A DNA stretch of 64,000 bases from Paramecium sonneborni (GCA_905182985.1 CAJJDN010000014.1:391307-455306), one strand, 5' to 3'; shown: positions 38,188 to 52,501, counted from the first letter of the stretch. Notes: generated by a model from the sequence alone, not told the origin. Made by a program: numbers and translations.

Positions 38188-38696
38188 TTTAATATTATTT
38201 ATGTTAACTAATAACAAATAATAGTATCTAAAACTTCCTTAAAAATAATTTTTATTAAAAAATAAGACACTCAAATTCATCAGTGATTCAAAGTTGACTA
38301 TAAATTCAGAAATTTATAATACACAAAATATTTAGTAATTTATTTGAATAATTATGTTTGGAAAAAGTTCAGATTCATCTCATAGTTTTTAATTAATGTT
38401 AATATTTAAAAATATAAACACTAAGAGTTTAGAGAAATTTGAATAAAGATTAAAACCTAATATTGAATGAATCAACTAATGAAATTTATTAGAATGGGAA
38501 ATATTCTAATTTATTTAGTTAGAATATTTTAATAAGTTGAAAAAATTCTATGTATATGAAATAAACAATTTTTTTAAGTTGTTTAATTGTGAAGAAAAAA
38601 TAAAATCTGGAAAAGTAATATATTATGAAATAATATAAATAAATATACATATTTGATAAACATATAAATAGCTAATAATTTGACACATATTAAAAT
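38188..38696. other. Intergenic
   Basis: A+T-rich with scattered TGA in all + frames. I see no supported gene or repeat between the coiled-coil gene and the Yos1-like gene. Confidence 0.5.
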
Positions 38697-38991
38697 TCAA
38701 AATGATAGAATCTCAATTAAAATAACAATGAGATTAGCCAAGATAAGGAAAACTATAATATATAATATAAAGTATTAATACATTTCATTGATCTTGCAAA
38801 CATTAACCAATTGACTATGATTCCTTTCATATGTTAGAATCCTCCTTCATGTGCTCTTGTATAATCGACTTTATCAAACCCATCTAAATAATAATAGATT
38901 AAATACATTTCTATAAGACTCGCTTTTCATTTAGAATAGCAAAGCCATTACTAATTAAGACAATTGCTTCCAGTAGTGTTATTAATATCAT
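38697..38991 (-). CDS. Yos1/IER3IP1-like ER-Golgi transport protein
   Basis: 80 residues in three exons (introns of 23 and 29 nt). It is nearly the same length as human IER3IP1 (82). The first membrane helix LLEAIVLISNGFAILNEKR carries the family pattern of a Leu-rich helix, an Asn-x-[IF]-A-[IV]-L core and a following (N/H)-E-(E/K)-R motif. A short lumenal or cytosolic loop contains YGFDKVDYTRAHEGGF. A conserved MKGIIVNWLMFARSM segment leads into the second helix FLILANLIVILIEIL. Yos1 proteins work with Yip1-Yif1 in ER-to-Golgi vesicle traffic. The gene is only found by reading TAA/TAG as Gln and removing both introns. It starts 17 bases from the divergent Kelch gene. Confidence 0.75.
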
Positions 38992-39008
38992 AAAAAAATA
39001 ATTAAAAT

Positions 39009-40653
39009 ATGAAAGCCAAGAAACAACAAGATGATGCAGTTCTTGAGGAAGACCTTATTAAAAATAAATCTTAATTAGTAGACAAGTATGTAATTAATTA
39101 GGATTACTTTCCAAAATGGCAAGAATTGAAACCGCTGGGAAAGAACATTCATCGTAGATCTTATCATTCTTGTGTTGCATGGGATAATTAGTAATAATAG
39201 GAAATATATAAATTAAGTATCTATGTATATGGAGGATATGAAACTAATGAAGGAGTACTAGATGATTTGATGAAAATTCCATTTCCAAATTTAGAGAAAC
39301 CTTTAACATGGACATAAGTTTATAAGAAGAATTTAAAAGAAGTAAAAGGACCAGGACCTTTAAGAAATCATACAGCAGTTACTTATTAAAATAAAATGTA
39401 TATTTTTGGAGGAAAGGAAAACTTGATATAACCTTGTTGTAAATTGTGGATATTTGATTTCTAATCAGAAGAATGGAATGAAGGATAAGAATGCAAAATA
39501 AATAATAATAACATATGTGTAGAAGGACATAATAGTTGTGTATTTGTGCAAGGAGATGTAACTAAACTCTAAATTGATTTTAGATAGCATCGATGATAGT
39601 ATTTGGTGGTTTTTATACTGATAAAGGATATGTATCTTAAGTTCTTTAATATTCAATAAATGAGAATGTGTGGACAATTTATTAAGAATAACAAAAAACA
39701 AGTCCTTTAGGTAGAGCAGGAGCAGGTGCTGCAATTTTAGGAAATGATTTATATGTTTTCGGAGGGTGTAATTATGAATAAAGGTTTTCAGATTTTTGGA
39801 AGTTTGATCTCATAAATAAAAAATGGGAACAAATAAAAACTGAAAAGTCTCCAGGAGTAATATTAAATAATATCCATAACTTTAGTCACGATCGTCTTCA
39901 GTTATTGTATAACATAACTAAGGTTTGTATTTATTTGGAGGGATTCATGATATTACTCATGAGAAAAATGATTTATGGATGTTTAAAAATAATGAATGGG
40001 TTCTATTAGAAGAAGATAATAGTAGAAGATAAGTCAATGATGATTTGAATGATTCTTTAGATAAGGCAAGTTAGAGTAAACCAAATAAATAAAAAGAAAA
40101 AGCAAAAAATTAAGATATGCAAAATAGGACTATATTTTTATTAGGTGAAGATAGTGAATTAAGAAGTCCATAAAGAAGAGGCTCATTAAAAAATATCACT
40201 TTGCCTGCTGGAAATTAAAAGATAATTACAGAATAAAATAATGTTTCATAAGCTACAAATAATATGGAAGAACTAAAAAAAAGAAGATGGTAATAAAAGA
40301 AAATGTAAATGCTGTAAATATTCATATATATTTTAAGAGCTGAATTTGAATTAACTGAGGAGGAAAAATAAAAATTCAGAAGTTCATCCCCTACAACTGA
40401 ATAAATTAAAAACTCTATTAATTTAATAACCAATTAAGATAAAGGTGGATAAAGAAAGATTTCTTCTCCAGTTGGAAGAAAACAATAATAGACATAGGCA
40501 TAATTAATAGGTAAAAAACCATGTGCAAGAGATGGACATTCAGTTATAGTAGCTGGAGAATTTATGATTGTATTTGGAGGAGATCGTAATCTAATGTCAT
40601 TTAATGACTTATATATGTATACCTTTAGCAACACAAATAAACAAACAAAATGA
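39009..40653 (+). CDS. Kelch-repeat protein
   Basis: About 518 residues with introns of 26, 29 and probably 33 nt. The head MKAKKQQDDAVLEEDLIK is charged. Kelch repeats follow: HSCVAWDNQQQQ then YKLSIYVYGGYETNEG, KMYIFGGKENL, SMIVFGGFYTDKGY, AILGNDLYVFGGCNYEQ, GLYLFGGIHDITHEKN and a last, separated one, GEFMIVFGGDRNLMSF, near the C-terminus. A polar, lysine-rich insert (QSKPNKQKEKAKNQ and GSLKNITLPAG) divides the propeller before its final blade. Likely a protein-interaction scaffold. It is divergent from the Yos1-like gene (17 bases between starts). Confidence 0.82.
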
Positions 40654-40886
40654 AAATTAAATAATTATATAAATTTATATCTTACATTTATGATATAATT
40701 CTAACTTACATTAAATTGAAATTATCAATAAATCTCAATTCCTATGATGAGTAGATACAATAATCAATGAATGAGTCGATAATTTATAATAAATGGCAAT
40801 TTAAGAAGATGTTATTAAATTTAGAAAAGTAAGTTTTGAAAATTATAATATTATTCTATCGATTTAAAATTTTTAATATATCATCC

Positions 40887-42196
40887 TCATTATGTTTGGA
40901 CATTTTTAAGCTTAGTTAATAAAGCTGATAATTTTTTATGCAAATTTTACCAATCTTCTTTGGTTAATAATTTTTTAAAGTTATCTCTAATATAGGATAT
41001 TTAATTACAAAATGTAAATTCTTTATTAAGATTAATCAATTTAGGCAGAAACATTTTAAGATTGAATTGCATGAATGACCCAAATTTCTACTTTTTCTAA
41101 TTAAATCTAAAATTAATCAAAATTTAATTGATACATTTAAAGCTTCAGCTATTTCTTAATAAGTATAACTTTATTTTTAGCTTGATAATTGAATAAATTT
41201 AGCAATTCTAGTTTAGTTCAAGTATTATTATGAATTCAAATCTATTTTAATATTAAAATTCATACTAATAGATTTGAAATAAGCATCTTCTTTTTCAAGT
41301 AAAGCTTAGACTGCTGTTAAATCTCCAGAAAGCACTAATTTAATAAGTGATGCAAGTTAAGTTTTTTCAATAACTTGATAATTTGAACATTAAGTGATTT
41401 CACATAATTTTAAGAATGATTACTTAAATTATAAGAATATGAATGATACATTGATATTTTAAAAGTTAATAAATGTTTTAATATATTATTCTTAAGATGT
41501 GCTAATGTTTCTCAAAATATATTCTGATATTTGTATAGCATATTGTTAACTATAAGTAGTTTATAAAGTAATACTCTTAAGGATCGATTAAATCCGAGAT
41601 TGCATTTAATATTTTTAAGACTTCAGGGCCAGTTAAAGTCCATAAATTCAAGAATTCTTTAATATTGGAAATAATTGGAGAAATAATTAATTATTAGGTA
41701 TTCCATCTCTTAACACATTCAAGTAATTTCAAAAATAGATTCTATGATAATTATGATGAACTCAATGTATTGAATAGCTAAGCCATGCTTTTGAATAGTG
41801 ATGCAGAATTACATTTTAGTTTTAAAAATAGCTTCTTCATTAATTTGTTCGATATGTTTTAAGAAGAGATCTACAGTGATTTATTATTCTTTGAAATCAA
41901 GCTTAGTCATCCAATATTAAATAGCAGAATAGATTGGCTATAATACTATTAAATATGATTTGCAAAATACAAGTTTTATCAGATGATAAATTGATAATCT
42001 CTAAGGTTTATAAAATTAATTCTTTGTATTTTTATTACTCTAATAATTCATCAAAAGTAGCACCAAAATCAGCAATTTTATTATGATGACTTGAGTTAAA
42101 ATAACATTTATACTTAGATGAACAATGCTTTTGTAATAATTCCATAGTTTTTTGGCTACTCAATCCCTAGCCTAAATATTAGAAATGTAAAGACAT
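40887..42196 (-). CDS. eIF3 subunit M-like PCI-domain protein
   Basis: Roughly 420 residues; several short introns are needed and not every edge is fixed. The N-terminus MSLHFQYLGQGLSSQKTMEL leads into helical repeats (KYKELILQTLEIINLSSDK, WTLTGPEVLKILNAISDL). The C-terminal PCI module is clear: RIAKFIQLSSQKQSYTYQEI, then VEIWVIHAIQSQNVSAQIDQ and SQQRIYI, followed by EDWQNLHKKLSALLTKLKN. Order and spacing match eIF3m, where the winged helix reads VEAFVIDAV...IDQTQ and is followed by QWQQLYDTLNAWKQNLN. COP9 or proteasome lid PCI proteins are less good fits. It would act in translation initiation. Confidence 0.68.
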
Positions 42197-42244
42197 GTAA
42201 ATAAACAATTAATAAATTAATTTTACCACACATAATTACTAAAT

Positions 42245-43723
42245 TCAATTATTTAATTATACAATAATAAAAGTTATATCATCTCTTGCAGGACTATTCT
42301 TCTTCCAAGAATTAATAGCTTCAATCATTAATTTCTCTCCTGCTTAATCAAGTTCTCCTTTTTCGTAATAAGGTATAATGATATTCATTACCTAATAAAT
42401 AAAATAAATAAATTATTTACCTCATCATTTGATAAATATTCCCATACTCCATCAGAAGCTATCACTAGAAATTTATCATTTGTTGATAAAGTAAATTAAA
42501 ATACTTCAGGTATACTACTAACACCTGCTTCAGCTCCAATTTTATCTCCCATACTTCTAGTCATTGCTAATCCAGGAGCATCTATATATGAAAGCCAAAC
42601 TCTTTCAGGTCCAACACTATTTCCAAAGAAATCTAATAAATTTTAATCTTTTATATACAACCTCTTTAACATTGAACTCTACCACCAGCTTAAATAATTC
42701 TTTATTTCTCAGCTTCATCTGATGGTTTATGATCTCTAGTTATTGGAACAGATCTCCATCCATTAACATTTCTACATAATATTACTCTTGAATCTCCAAC
42801 ATTAGCTGTCCATAATTAATTTTATTAAATCAAAGCAAGAACTGTAGTTGAACCAGATAATGCTGTATCAAATTAACTTTATAGAATTTCTGAATTTGTT
42901 AATTCAAAACAATTTTTAAAACAATCTTCCATATCTGGATTTTATGAATGTAATTAATATTCCAAATAGACTAATATTACTCATTTTATTTACTTGGTAA
43001 TCTTTATTTGATAATGTCTGAAACTAAATGTCCATTTACTCCATGTCCATCACAAATTCCAACTAATCCATAATTTTAACTTTTCTAAATTACTGCTCAT
43101 TTATACCTGCCAATATTTTATGGAAATACTATTGCTGCATCTTAATTTGTCTTAGTTTATTTATTAATTTAACAACCAGCTTTTGTTTTATGAAGATAAC
43201 TCATTCCTTACCATTATTTTGCTCCTCCTTTCTTTTTACTATAAGAACTCTTCTTTTCAGGACTTTCTGATATCCTTTATTCAGGTGTAAATGAAGTCTT
43301 TTTTTATTTCTATTTTTATTTCTATTCTTCATCTCTTGGTGTTTAATTGAATTCAATTTCATATTTAGATTTTGATATTTCATTACGACTCTCAAGTTTA
43401 GGTAACCGATTTGGAATTCTTATCCCATTTCCTTAATTTAGAATAGATATAGGTTATGCAACTAACTTAATTCAATCCATACTATTTTCCAATGAACTAA
43501 ATTCTGTCTTTCTAAAATTTGTTAATGAGGGTAATGAAATCTTATGATTTCTCTAATCACTCTCATCTGCTGTTACTTTATATCGTTTTTGAAGTAATGG
43601 TTTTTAAGTTCTTTTATATATTACTTTATATACCGATGCAATTCCTATTAATTTTCTCCTTATGGATGTCTAGGTGGTTTTAACGAACTAAAATCTAAAA
43701 TAACAATTATCAATAAATAGCAT
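42245..43723 (-). CDS. PP2C-type protein phosphatase with N-terminal extension
   Basis: The catalytic domain has the PP2C order: TNQDAAIVFP, GICDGHGVNGHLVSD, a VGDSRVI-like segment (ANVGDSRVILC), LAMTRSMGDKIGAEAGV, FLVIASDGVWEYLSNDE and ARDDITFIIVQ. The Asp residues that bind the two metals are present. A 27-nt intron ending AAAAG lies just before the DGHG motif and a 21-nt intron lies in the extension. The first 180 residues are basic and polar (SIRRKLIGIASVYK, ISESPEKKSSYSKKK), probably disordered. It should dephosphorylate Ser/Thr; targets unknown. A paralogous gene lies 5 kb away at 48135-49244, separated by five other genes. Confidence 0.88.
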
Positions 43724-43852
43724 CAATTATAAATGAGTATAAATAAGTTGAATAGTAGGGTATAAGTACCTATTTGTGAAGCTTATCTGGTTTTAAAATC
43801 GAATTAATGCTATTAGCTTTAAGTTAACATAAATTATATAATAATTTATAAT

Positions 43853-44318
43853 ATGAGAGTTTCAGAGAGTGCAGGTCAAAAATTAAGAAGAATGAATATA
43901 GATTATTCTTAATTTCAAATGCCAGAGAATTCTCTTGAATATTACTTAAAACCTTTTAGACAAAAATTAAATTGTCACAAACTTTTACAAAAATAATAAT
44001 CTCCTTAGAGAGAAACTTTGCATACCATTTCTTGCAGAATTAGACCCTAAATAATTAATTAATAATTAATTGAACCAAATTATTAAAAGAGCTTATAAAC
44101 TCTACCTATTAGATAACCTGTTTCTCAAAATGTTAATCGTACTTTTATTTTAAGAAATAAGAAACCAAGCATTTAAGAACGATATAAATAGATTATGGTA
44201 AATTTAATTGAATAAATAGGAATATAACGTTGAAGAACAATTTATTGAATTGAGAAGATTAATGACTAGATAGAAAAAATCATCCAGTCTTGGAAAAAGA
44301 GTTAAATTCATACCATGA
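43853..44318 (+). CDS. Hypothetical protein, 147 aa
   Basis: Two exons with a 22-nt intron (GTAAATTTAATTGAATAAATAG) give 148 codons. The protein is basic and Q/N-rich: MRVSESAGQKLRRMNID, then PENSLEYYLKPFRQKLN, a stretch with repeated prolines (SLQTLPIRQPVSQNV), and a C-terminal YNVEEQFIELRRLM ending KKSSSLGKRVKFIP. No membrane helix or recognised domain. Splicing is well supported because the unspliced frame hits TGA at once. Confidence 0.68.
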
Positions 44319-44344
44319 TTCTTTTATTTATTTTAATATTTTAA

Positions 44345-45813
44345 ATGTCTCTTATTGATCAATTAAGTCAATTAAGTCAAAACATACTAGAATTTAAAGG
44401 CACTATGATAAAACATAAAATTTGATTAAAACATTTTTAGCCAACCTCATGATTATTATATTTAAATTAGAATTGAAATTCTAATAATAAGTGTTTAGAT
44501 TTTGTATTAAGAATTAGAAAGTTGTAGAATAAAATTGTTTAATTTAAAGATTCTTCAATTCCTATTTAAAATCTTTTTAAACTAATATAAATATGAAGGC
44601 TTTATGAGTATCAATGACGAGGAAACCATTTAAAATAATCAGCCAGTATTTATTAAGAGAACTAAATCTAAATATAATGATTATACAAAAACTGATGATT
44701 TCAAAGATGAATAAATTCTAAAAAGAGATTAGATTATTCACAATATATGAATATTTAGTATTATAAGGATATTTAGCACATAAAAGAAAAGTTCGTAAAA
44801 AAAGAGAGTTAATAAGATGATGGCTTATTAAATGTTTCATATTATAATATTACTAAATCTTTTCCTCTTTAAGTATAATTCATTTATTATAAATAAATAT
44901 ATAATTTTACATCTAATCTAAATTAAGAAAATTTCATAACAAGCCAAATAATAGTAAAACAAATTACAAACTTAAGTCAAATAATTATAATAATTAACAA
45001 ACTCTATAACCATAGATAGAATTTGATAAACTCAACTATTATTTAATTAATTTCATACATTGATGTTATTTAATAAATTAAATCAATTTTAGTAAAATCT
45101 ATTAGAATTTTTTTTTATTATTTCAATTTTTTATTAACTTCAAGGGCTACTTTTAATTTTCTAAATTAAAATATTCCAAAATATTATTCACATCCAAAAA
45201 TTGTTAAATGTAATCTAAGAACAATAACTTATTCAAGCAGAATTAAAACATTAAAAGGAAGAAAATCAGTAATAATTCGATAATGATGATATACCAAATA
45301 ACTTACTGTCAAATGATGCCGATAATAATAAACTTTAAGAGTAGAAGCTTATTAATAAGATGTTTTTTGAAAGATTTACAGAAATAGATACAAATATTAG
45401 AATTTATCATATTTTTAAACTAAAATAATATATTCTCCAAAGACAGAAGATTATTTATATAAGTCTTATCAATTATTCACTTTAAAAAAAAAAAAATTTA
45501 TTATATCAACAAGTAATAAAGAAATAGAAACTGAGATCTTAGTAGACTTTAGAATGAATTTAGTGAATAAAAAATTTATAAATGAGTATGATTTCAATTT
45601 ATCTTTTGTATAGATTAATTAATAAAAAAGAATGTTAAAGAAAAACCAATGTTTAAAGAAATGAAAAAAAACCTTAATAATCAAGGCCTGATCTACAGAA
45701 CACCTTTGATTCATTAGTTTCCAAACAGAATGTAAATATGAATAAAAATATATTTTAAAATTCCAATCAAAAACCTATAGAGATAAATTGTTAGTATAGT
45801 AGAAGATGAAAAT
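44345..45813 (+). CDS. Multi-exon coiled-coil protein (boundaries approximate)
   Basis: ATG 44345 begins MSLIDQLSQLSQNILEF. Several segments downstream clearly look coding but lie in different frames: INDEETIQNNQPVFIKR and TDDFKDEQILKRD (44610-44730), QAELKHQKEENQQQFDN and KLINKMFFERFTEIDTNI (45230-45400), NKEIETEILVDFRMNLV (45510-45640) and RPDLQNTFDSLVSKQN (45680-45740). I could not find introns joining all of them, so the model is a span rather than a solved gene. It may be one coiled-coil protein with many introns, two genes, or partly degenerate. No family recognised. Confidence 0.4.
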
Positions 45814-45945
45814 ATAATTTCTTGACCTAGAAATTGATTAGAATTAAACATTTGCTAATGATAGAGATTAAGTTTTATATATACGTCTGACAATAAAAAA
45901 GTTAGAAGTATTAGTAAAAATGTTTGATTAAATATTACTTTATTT

Positions 45946-47262
45946 ATGTATAGAATTGCTTTAATATTAAAGTGTTTCCTTTGGTTTCTAGGAAAATGGG
46001 ATGTAGATTTAAGTTGGTTACCTTACTTCTCTAATCCATATACATAATATATTAATATTAGAGAAGCAAAATATCTGATTGATAATAACTACAATCCATA
46101 TAGTACGGATGGAATATTTTAAAAACCTTTAATTGTTTATGGATTAATTATTATTGATAGTGACTTAGTATTTCTGATAACTGATATTTTATTAAGCTTT
46201 TTAGTAGTATATTTATTTGGGGCAAAATAAGGATATAGAAAGTCTATTTTGCTATTTTATCATTTAAATCCAATTACTGTAAATATGATTGATATTGTAG
46301 TTTGCAAACATTATCCTAAAGAATACAAATGTATTTGATCACCTATTTATGTTATTGACCATATTTTCTGCACTTAAAATTAAATTTTTATCACCAATAT
46401 TATTTGGATTTTTACTATATTTAAATCCATAATATTTTATAATATTTGCTGCAATTAGTGTAATCTTTAGAAGAGAAAGTCAAACAACCTAAAAGTTTGC
46501 TCTTAAATTGATAGCATTTTTATTAATAAGTGCTTTAACAATTTGGTGTTTATTGCATTTATCTTATTTAATAACTGGAGATTGGTAATTTATTGAAAAA
46601 ACTTATATTGATTTTTATTTTCCAAAAGATCACAAACCAACAATTGGATTTTTATGGGCATTATTTTCAGGGGTAAATTTGATAATAATAATGTAGTTAT
46701 TTTCAAAATATAAATAATTATATCATGCTTTTTTTATTTTGTTACCTGTTTGTTATATTCTACCATTATATAATTTATTTGTGAAATATGCAAAAAGAGA
46801 GAAGGATTATCTTGGATTTATGATAGGAGTATCTTTATTTGTAATAATGAATAATAAATATTTTAGTGTAGTTTTTTGTACTTCTAATATATTGCAATAT
46901 CAGATTTAGTAATAATTTTTATACTATTATTTTAACGATATGATTGGTTATTTAATTCATTGCCAACAATAGTAATTATTCATGCTGGATGCTTAATATT
47001 ATTTTTAGGAGGTGGATTACAATTTATATGGACTCATTCTTTTACAGGAAATCCAAATTTTACATTCTTTTAAGTTTTTGTATCATATGTATTTTATGTG
47101 ATTTTGGTTTCTGAAGGAATAAGAGAAATGCTAAAATTCAGAACAATATAAAAAAAAGAAGAGAAAGAAAAAATTAAAGAAGCAGTAGAAGAAGAAGAAT
47201 AATAATTAAAAGATGAAAAAAAAGAAAGTAAATAAAGTGACAAAAAATTAAAAGGAGATTGA
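45946..47262 (+). CDS. PIG-U, GPI transamidase subunit
   Basis: 422 residues, two introns (22 nt near 46302 and 26 nt near 46880) restoring one frame. A polytopic membrane protein with about nine hydrophobic segments. PIG-U-like motifs in order: REAKYLIDNNYNPYSTDGIF, KPLIVYGLIIIDSDLVF, LLFYHLNPITVNMID, LYLNPQYFIIFAAIS, HKPTIGFLWALFSGVN, SLPTIVIIHAGCLILFLG and TGNPNFTFFQVFVSY. These parallel SPYSG, P-LI--L, NPYT, P-IGLFWY and NSNFFYA in animal PIG-U/CDC91. PIG-U takes part in attaching GPI anchors to proteins in the ER, which fits a ciliate rich in GPI-anchored surface proteins. The cytosolic tail is Lys/Glu-rich. Its stop is 15 bases from that of the convergent INO80B-like gene. Confidence 0.83.
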
Positions 47263-47277
47263 AAAAAATAAGTTTGA

Positions 47278-48114
47278 TCATTATTGTTTTATTAATTTAT
47301 AACATTCAAGACTACATGCTTTCTATTGAATTTTTGGAATACGATATCTAGCTAGATTAGAACAATTCGAACAATATTTATCATCTTCTATTAACATTTT
47401 TGTTGGATTAGGATATGATGAATTGATATATTTTGGCATAATGATAAATGTACCATCCCTATTTGATTTATATTTGATTATAATATCATCAGGAGGTAAA
47501 GATCTATATTTATGAGTATCTTCTGTTTTTTTGTCTTCTTATTATTGTCTTTGTTTTTATTTTCTTCCAATTTCATTTAAAATTTTATCAACAGTCATTT
47601 ACTTTTGTTCTTCTTATTGTTTTTATAATTTTTCTTTTCTTTATAGTTCTTTCTAACTTTTTGATATCATTTCTTCTTCTGTAAAAGCCAAATCTTTTTT
47701 TGATTTAGTTTTTTTGGAAGGTAATTATAAAAATTCGCTTCCTTCAAGATTGCCCAGACTATACATATGCATTTATCGTTTAGTATATTTCTTATCTTTA
47801 GATGAGACAGATAAATTGATATCATTTTCAAGATCCATTTCTTCTTCAAATTCATCATCAGGTACATCATCTTCACCATTAGAGATTTCATCTTCAATAG
47901 ATTCATCAATAATTGGAGATTTTTATTTTGGAGGTCTACCTCTGCCTCTTTTTTCCATAACCATAGATGCTTTTAATTTAATTTTATTGCTTTCAAATAA
48001 ATTTCGATATCTATCTATCATTTCTTCTGAAGGTCTTTCAGCTTCTAATTCATTTAAGATATCATTATTAAAAACAATTTATACCTTAAATTCTTTTGGG
48101 AAATTGACTTTCAT
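47278..48114 (-). CDS. INO80B/Ies2-like chromatin remodelling subunit
   Basis: 278 residues, no intron. An AT-hook (RGRGRPPKQKSP) lies near residue 60 and an acidic stretch follows (PDDEFEEEMDLEND). The PAPA-1-type region reads KRQMHMYSLGNLEGSEFLQ, then LAFTEEEMISKSQKELQRK and EEQKQMTVDKILNEIGRKQ. The C-terminus is a compact zinc-finger HIT module: CSNCSNLARYRIPK, then KACSLECYKLI. The pairing of a PAPA-1 region with zf-HIT is that of INO80B/Ies2, a subunit that stimulates the INO80 nucleosome remodeller. Animal INO80B is longer. Nuclear location expected. Confidence 0.78.
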
Positions 48115-48134
48115 AAAATATTATAATTAATTAA

Positions 48135-49244
48135 TCAAATTTCAACATATATTAGTATAATTGTAATATCATCTCTAGCAGAATCCATCTAATCCCATTT
48201 TGTATAGGTTTCTCCCAGTATTCTTTAAATTGCAGATTCAACATCTATTTGATTTAATGGAGGATAGTATATATGTAGTATTTTTTAAATACTTTCATAA
48301 TCCATTTTATCCCATAAACCATCACTACCAATCAAAATAAACCCATTATTAGGTATTTTAAATCTTAATATTTCAGGTTCTGCTATTACTCCAACTTATT
48401 TAGCTACTAAATCTCCAATAGATCTTGACATAGCTAATCCTGGTATTTCATCATGAGGTAACCATACTCTATATGCACCCTATCTTTTACCATCAAAAAA
48501 ACTTTATTCTACCCTACCTCCTTAACCTATAATTCTCTTAAGTTCTATTTATTTATTAGGTTTATGATCAAATGATAAAGCTCTATTAAACCATGTATCA
48601 CCTAATCTATAAAAGAATACTGCTCTAGAATCACCTACATTAGCACAATATATTTTCGACCCCATCAATAATGTTACAATTGCTGTTGATCCACTAAAAT
48701 TACAAGCAATATTAGAATTATCTACCTAAATTAAATTACACTTTTACTAAATCATTTTCGATATGTTAAAATGTATTAATTAAAATTTATTTTATATCAT
48801 TAGTATTGCTGGTCCTATTTTCAATTAATTTATATTCTAAAACTTTAGGCATCAATCTTGATATTAATTATGATATTATATGTCCGTTCTATCCATGACC
48901 ATCAAATACTCCAAATAAATGCCAATCAATCTAATTACATAAATATTTCTTAACAATCAAACTGTCTTAATTAATCTTCAATTTCTTTCTATTCGTTTAA
49001 CCTGCTAATGTTCTATAATATTTCATAATTAATCAAACTTGGCAATTACGTATTTCACACATTACTATTCACCTTATAACTCAGTCTGTATACGCTATAA
49101 AGGCTCTGGATGAATTGGAGGTAATTTATCAACAATGGTTTACATTGATTAATTATTCAATTTCTTCATAACCCCCTTTTAATTTATTGTGCTTATTGAA
49201 CGAGGAATTTTAACTTATTTTAAGATGTCTAACTTTTAATTCAT
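48135..49244 (-). CDS. PP2C-type protein phosphatase, second copy
   Basis: 353 residues in three exons (introns of 26 and 22 nt). The N-terminal extension of about 75 residues (MNQKLDILKQVKIPRSIST and KLPPIHPEPLQRIQTEL) is shorter than in the paralogue at 42245-43723. The domain holds KINQDSLIVKKYL, GVFDGHGQNGHIIS, ANVGDSRAVFF, IPGLAMSRSIGDL, FILIGSDGLWDKMD and SARDDITIILI, so the metal-binding acidic residues are kept. Divergence between the two copies is considerable, so any duplication is old. The stop lies 21 bases upstream of the INO80B-like start on the same strand. Confidence 0.87.
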
Positions 49245-49267
49245 ATATATTTTTAATAATTATAATC

Positions 49268-50833
49268 TCATTAAAATGGTCCTATTCTTTATCCTTATAA
49301 TTACATTTAAGTGCTCCTCACATTAAATACACCTTCTATAATTGTCTGTTACAATTCTCCAGTCACTTACTTTTCACCTAAATCTATATTAAAGTTTTTA
49401 ACAAATAAAGGATTTGGATTTGATAATACATCATCATTACATGATAATCCATCCAAATATTATTTTAGTAAAGATTAAAGTTAATTGCTCTCATTTTATA
49501 AAGCTTCCTTCTACTTTTAGATTGCTAAAATATCTAATAAAACCTTAAATTAAATATTAATATTATACTTTATTGTATCTCTTATAAAAATTATTAAGAT
49601 AAGCAAATTCTTCATAATGTTCTTTTTCTATGACTTCAAAATCATTTTTTAGATTCTCAGGAATTTAATCCATATCAACTGTATCTTCATAAAATGGTAA
49701 TACTTTCTCTCTTTCTGTTTCTAATCTTCTACAAAGTTCTGCTGTTTTTAAGATCTTTTCTCCTAACTCTTTATATTCAGTTAATTTCAAAACAGCATTT
49801 CTACTATTATTTACTAATTCTTTCAATAATCTTTGTTATTCTTCTCTAAATTTATTCATTTTTAATTTTAGATCTTGATAGTTTTTTGCAATATTTTCTT
49901 TCTCTTTTTTCAAAGCCTAATTCCTAGCATTACATTCTTTTGTATGTTGTAATATTTTATATTTTGTTAAATCAATCTTTGCTTTTTTACTTGCAATAGA
50001 TCTAACCAATCTTTCTATTTTTTTAGACATATCTTTATTAGCATCATAATATTTAGTATGATCTTCAGTTTTTTTAGCAGTATCAGATTAATATTTTTAA
50101 TGCATCTATTCTAAATCATTATAAAATTTAGTTTGCTTATCTTCTAATTATTATTTCATTTAACTAGTGTCTTCTACATCCTTATTTTTAGTTTCTTCTC
50201 TATTAGTTTAATGTTGATTTTTTGCTAATTCTGCTTTTCTTTTTTCTTCTTCTTCAACTGTTTTAATCATATCTTCTAGCTCTTTAACTTATTATTTATG
50301 AGTTTTTGTCATATCATCAAATTCAAGTTAAAATTCTTCTTATAATATTTTAATATCTCTTTCAAATTCTTCCAACAATGCTCTATTTCTACTCTCTTAT
50401 AATAAATGGAAATTTTCTAAGTGAATTAGATGGTTCCTTAATGCAATTTGATATTAATCTTCAGCTTCATCTAAATTCTTATCAAGCATCTAAATAAAAG
50501 CTTCTTTTGAATCTAATTCTCTTTTGTTATTTTATGAATATAATTCAATGTCTAGTTTCAATTATTCAGTTTTGACAGCTCTCATTGTCCTTCTCCAATA
50601 AGCCATAAGTTTCTTTGTATTAAAATTTACAATTTTCTATTCCTCTCTAATTTTACTTCGCAGTTACTCTTTTTTAAACTACATTAAACAAACTATGTTA
50701 CTTAAGCCTACTTTTGACTCTCTTCAAATTCTTATTAAGATTTAGTAATCTATCTAATTTTAATGTTTCTCTTCTATTCAGTACCTCCTGGTTTAGTAGT
50801 ACGCCCTTTTAAAGTTTTTCCTAATAATGCCAT
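49268..50833 (-). CDS. DRC2/CCDC65, nexin-dynein regulatory complex subunit
   Basis: 505 residues, introns of 23 and 25 nt. Almost entirely coiled coil. It follows animal CCDC65/DRC2 in order: an early [19 protein letters not shown] (compare WRTVLREVKTRELHKDIEI), [57 protein letters not shown] followed by [26 protein letters not shown] and near the end [16 protein letters not shown] with [12 protein letters not shown]2 forms the N-DRC base plate with DRC1 and links outer doublet microtubules in motile cilia. The start [17 protein letters not shown] is clear. This fits an organism with thousands of motile cilia. Confidence 0.9.
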
Positions 50834-50876
50834 TTATATATATTAAGAAAAAAATAGTTTAACATAATATAGCAAC

Positions 50877-52501
<1,625 letters not shown>

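Noticed and set aside
47714..48130. 138-codon + strand frame rich in Ser (SFSRSISSSNSSSGT)
   Set aside because: It is antisense to the acidic and Lys-rich parts of the INO80B-like gene. Runs of Asp/Glu/Lys codons on one strand read as Ser/Phe/Leu on the other.
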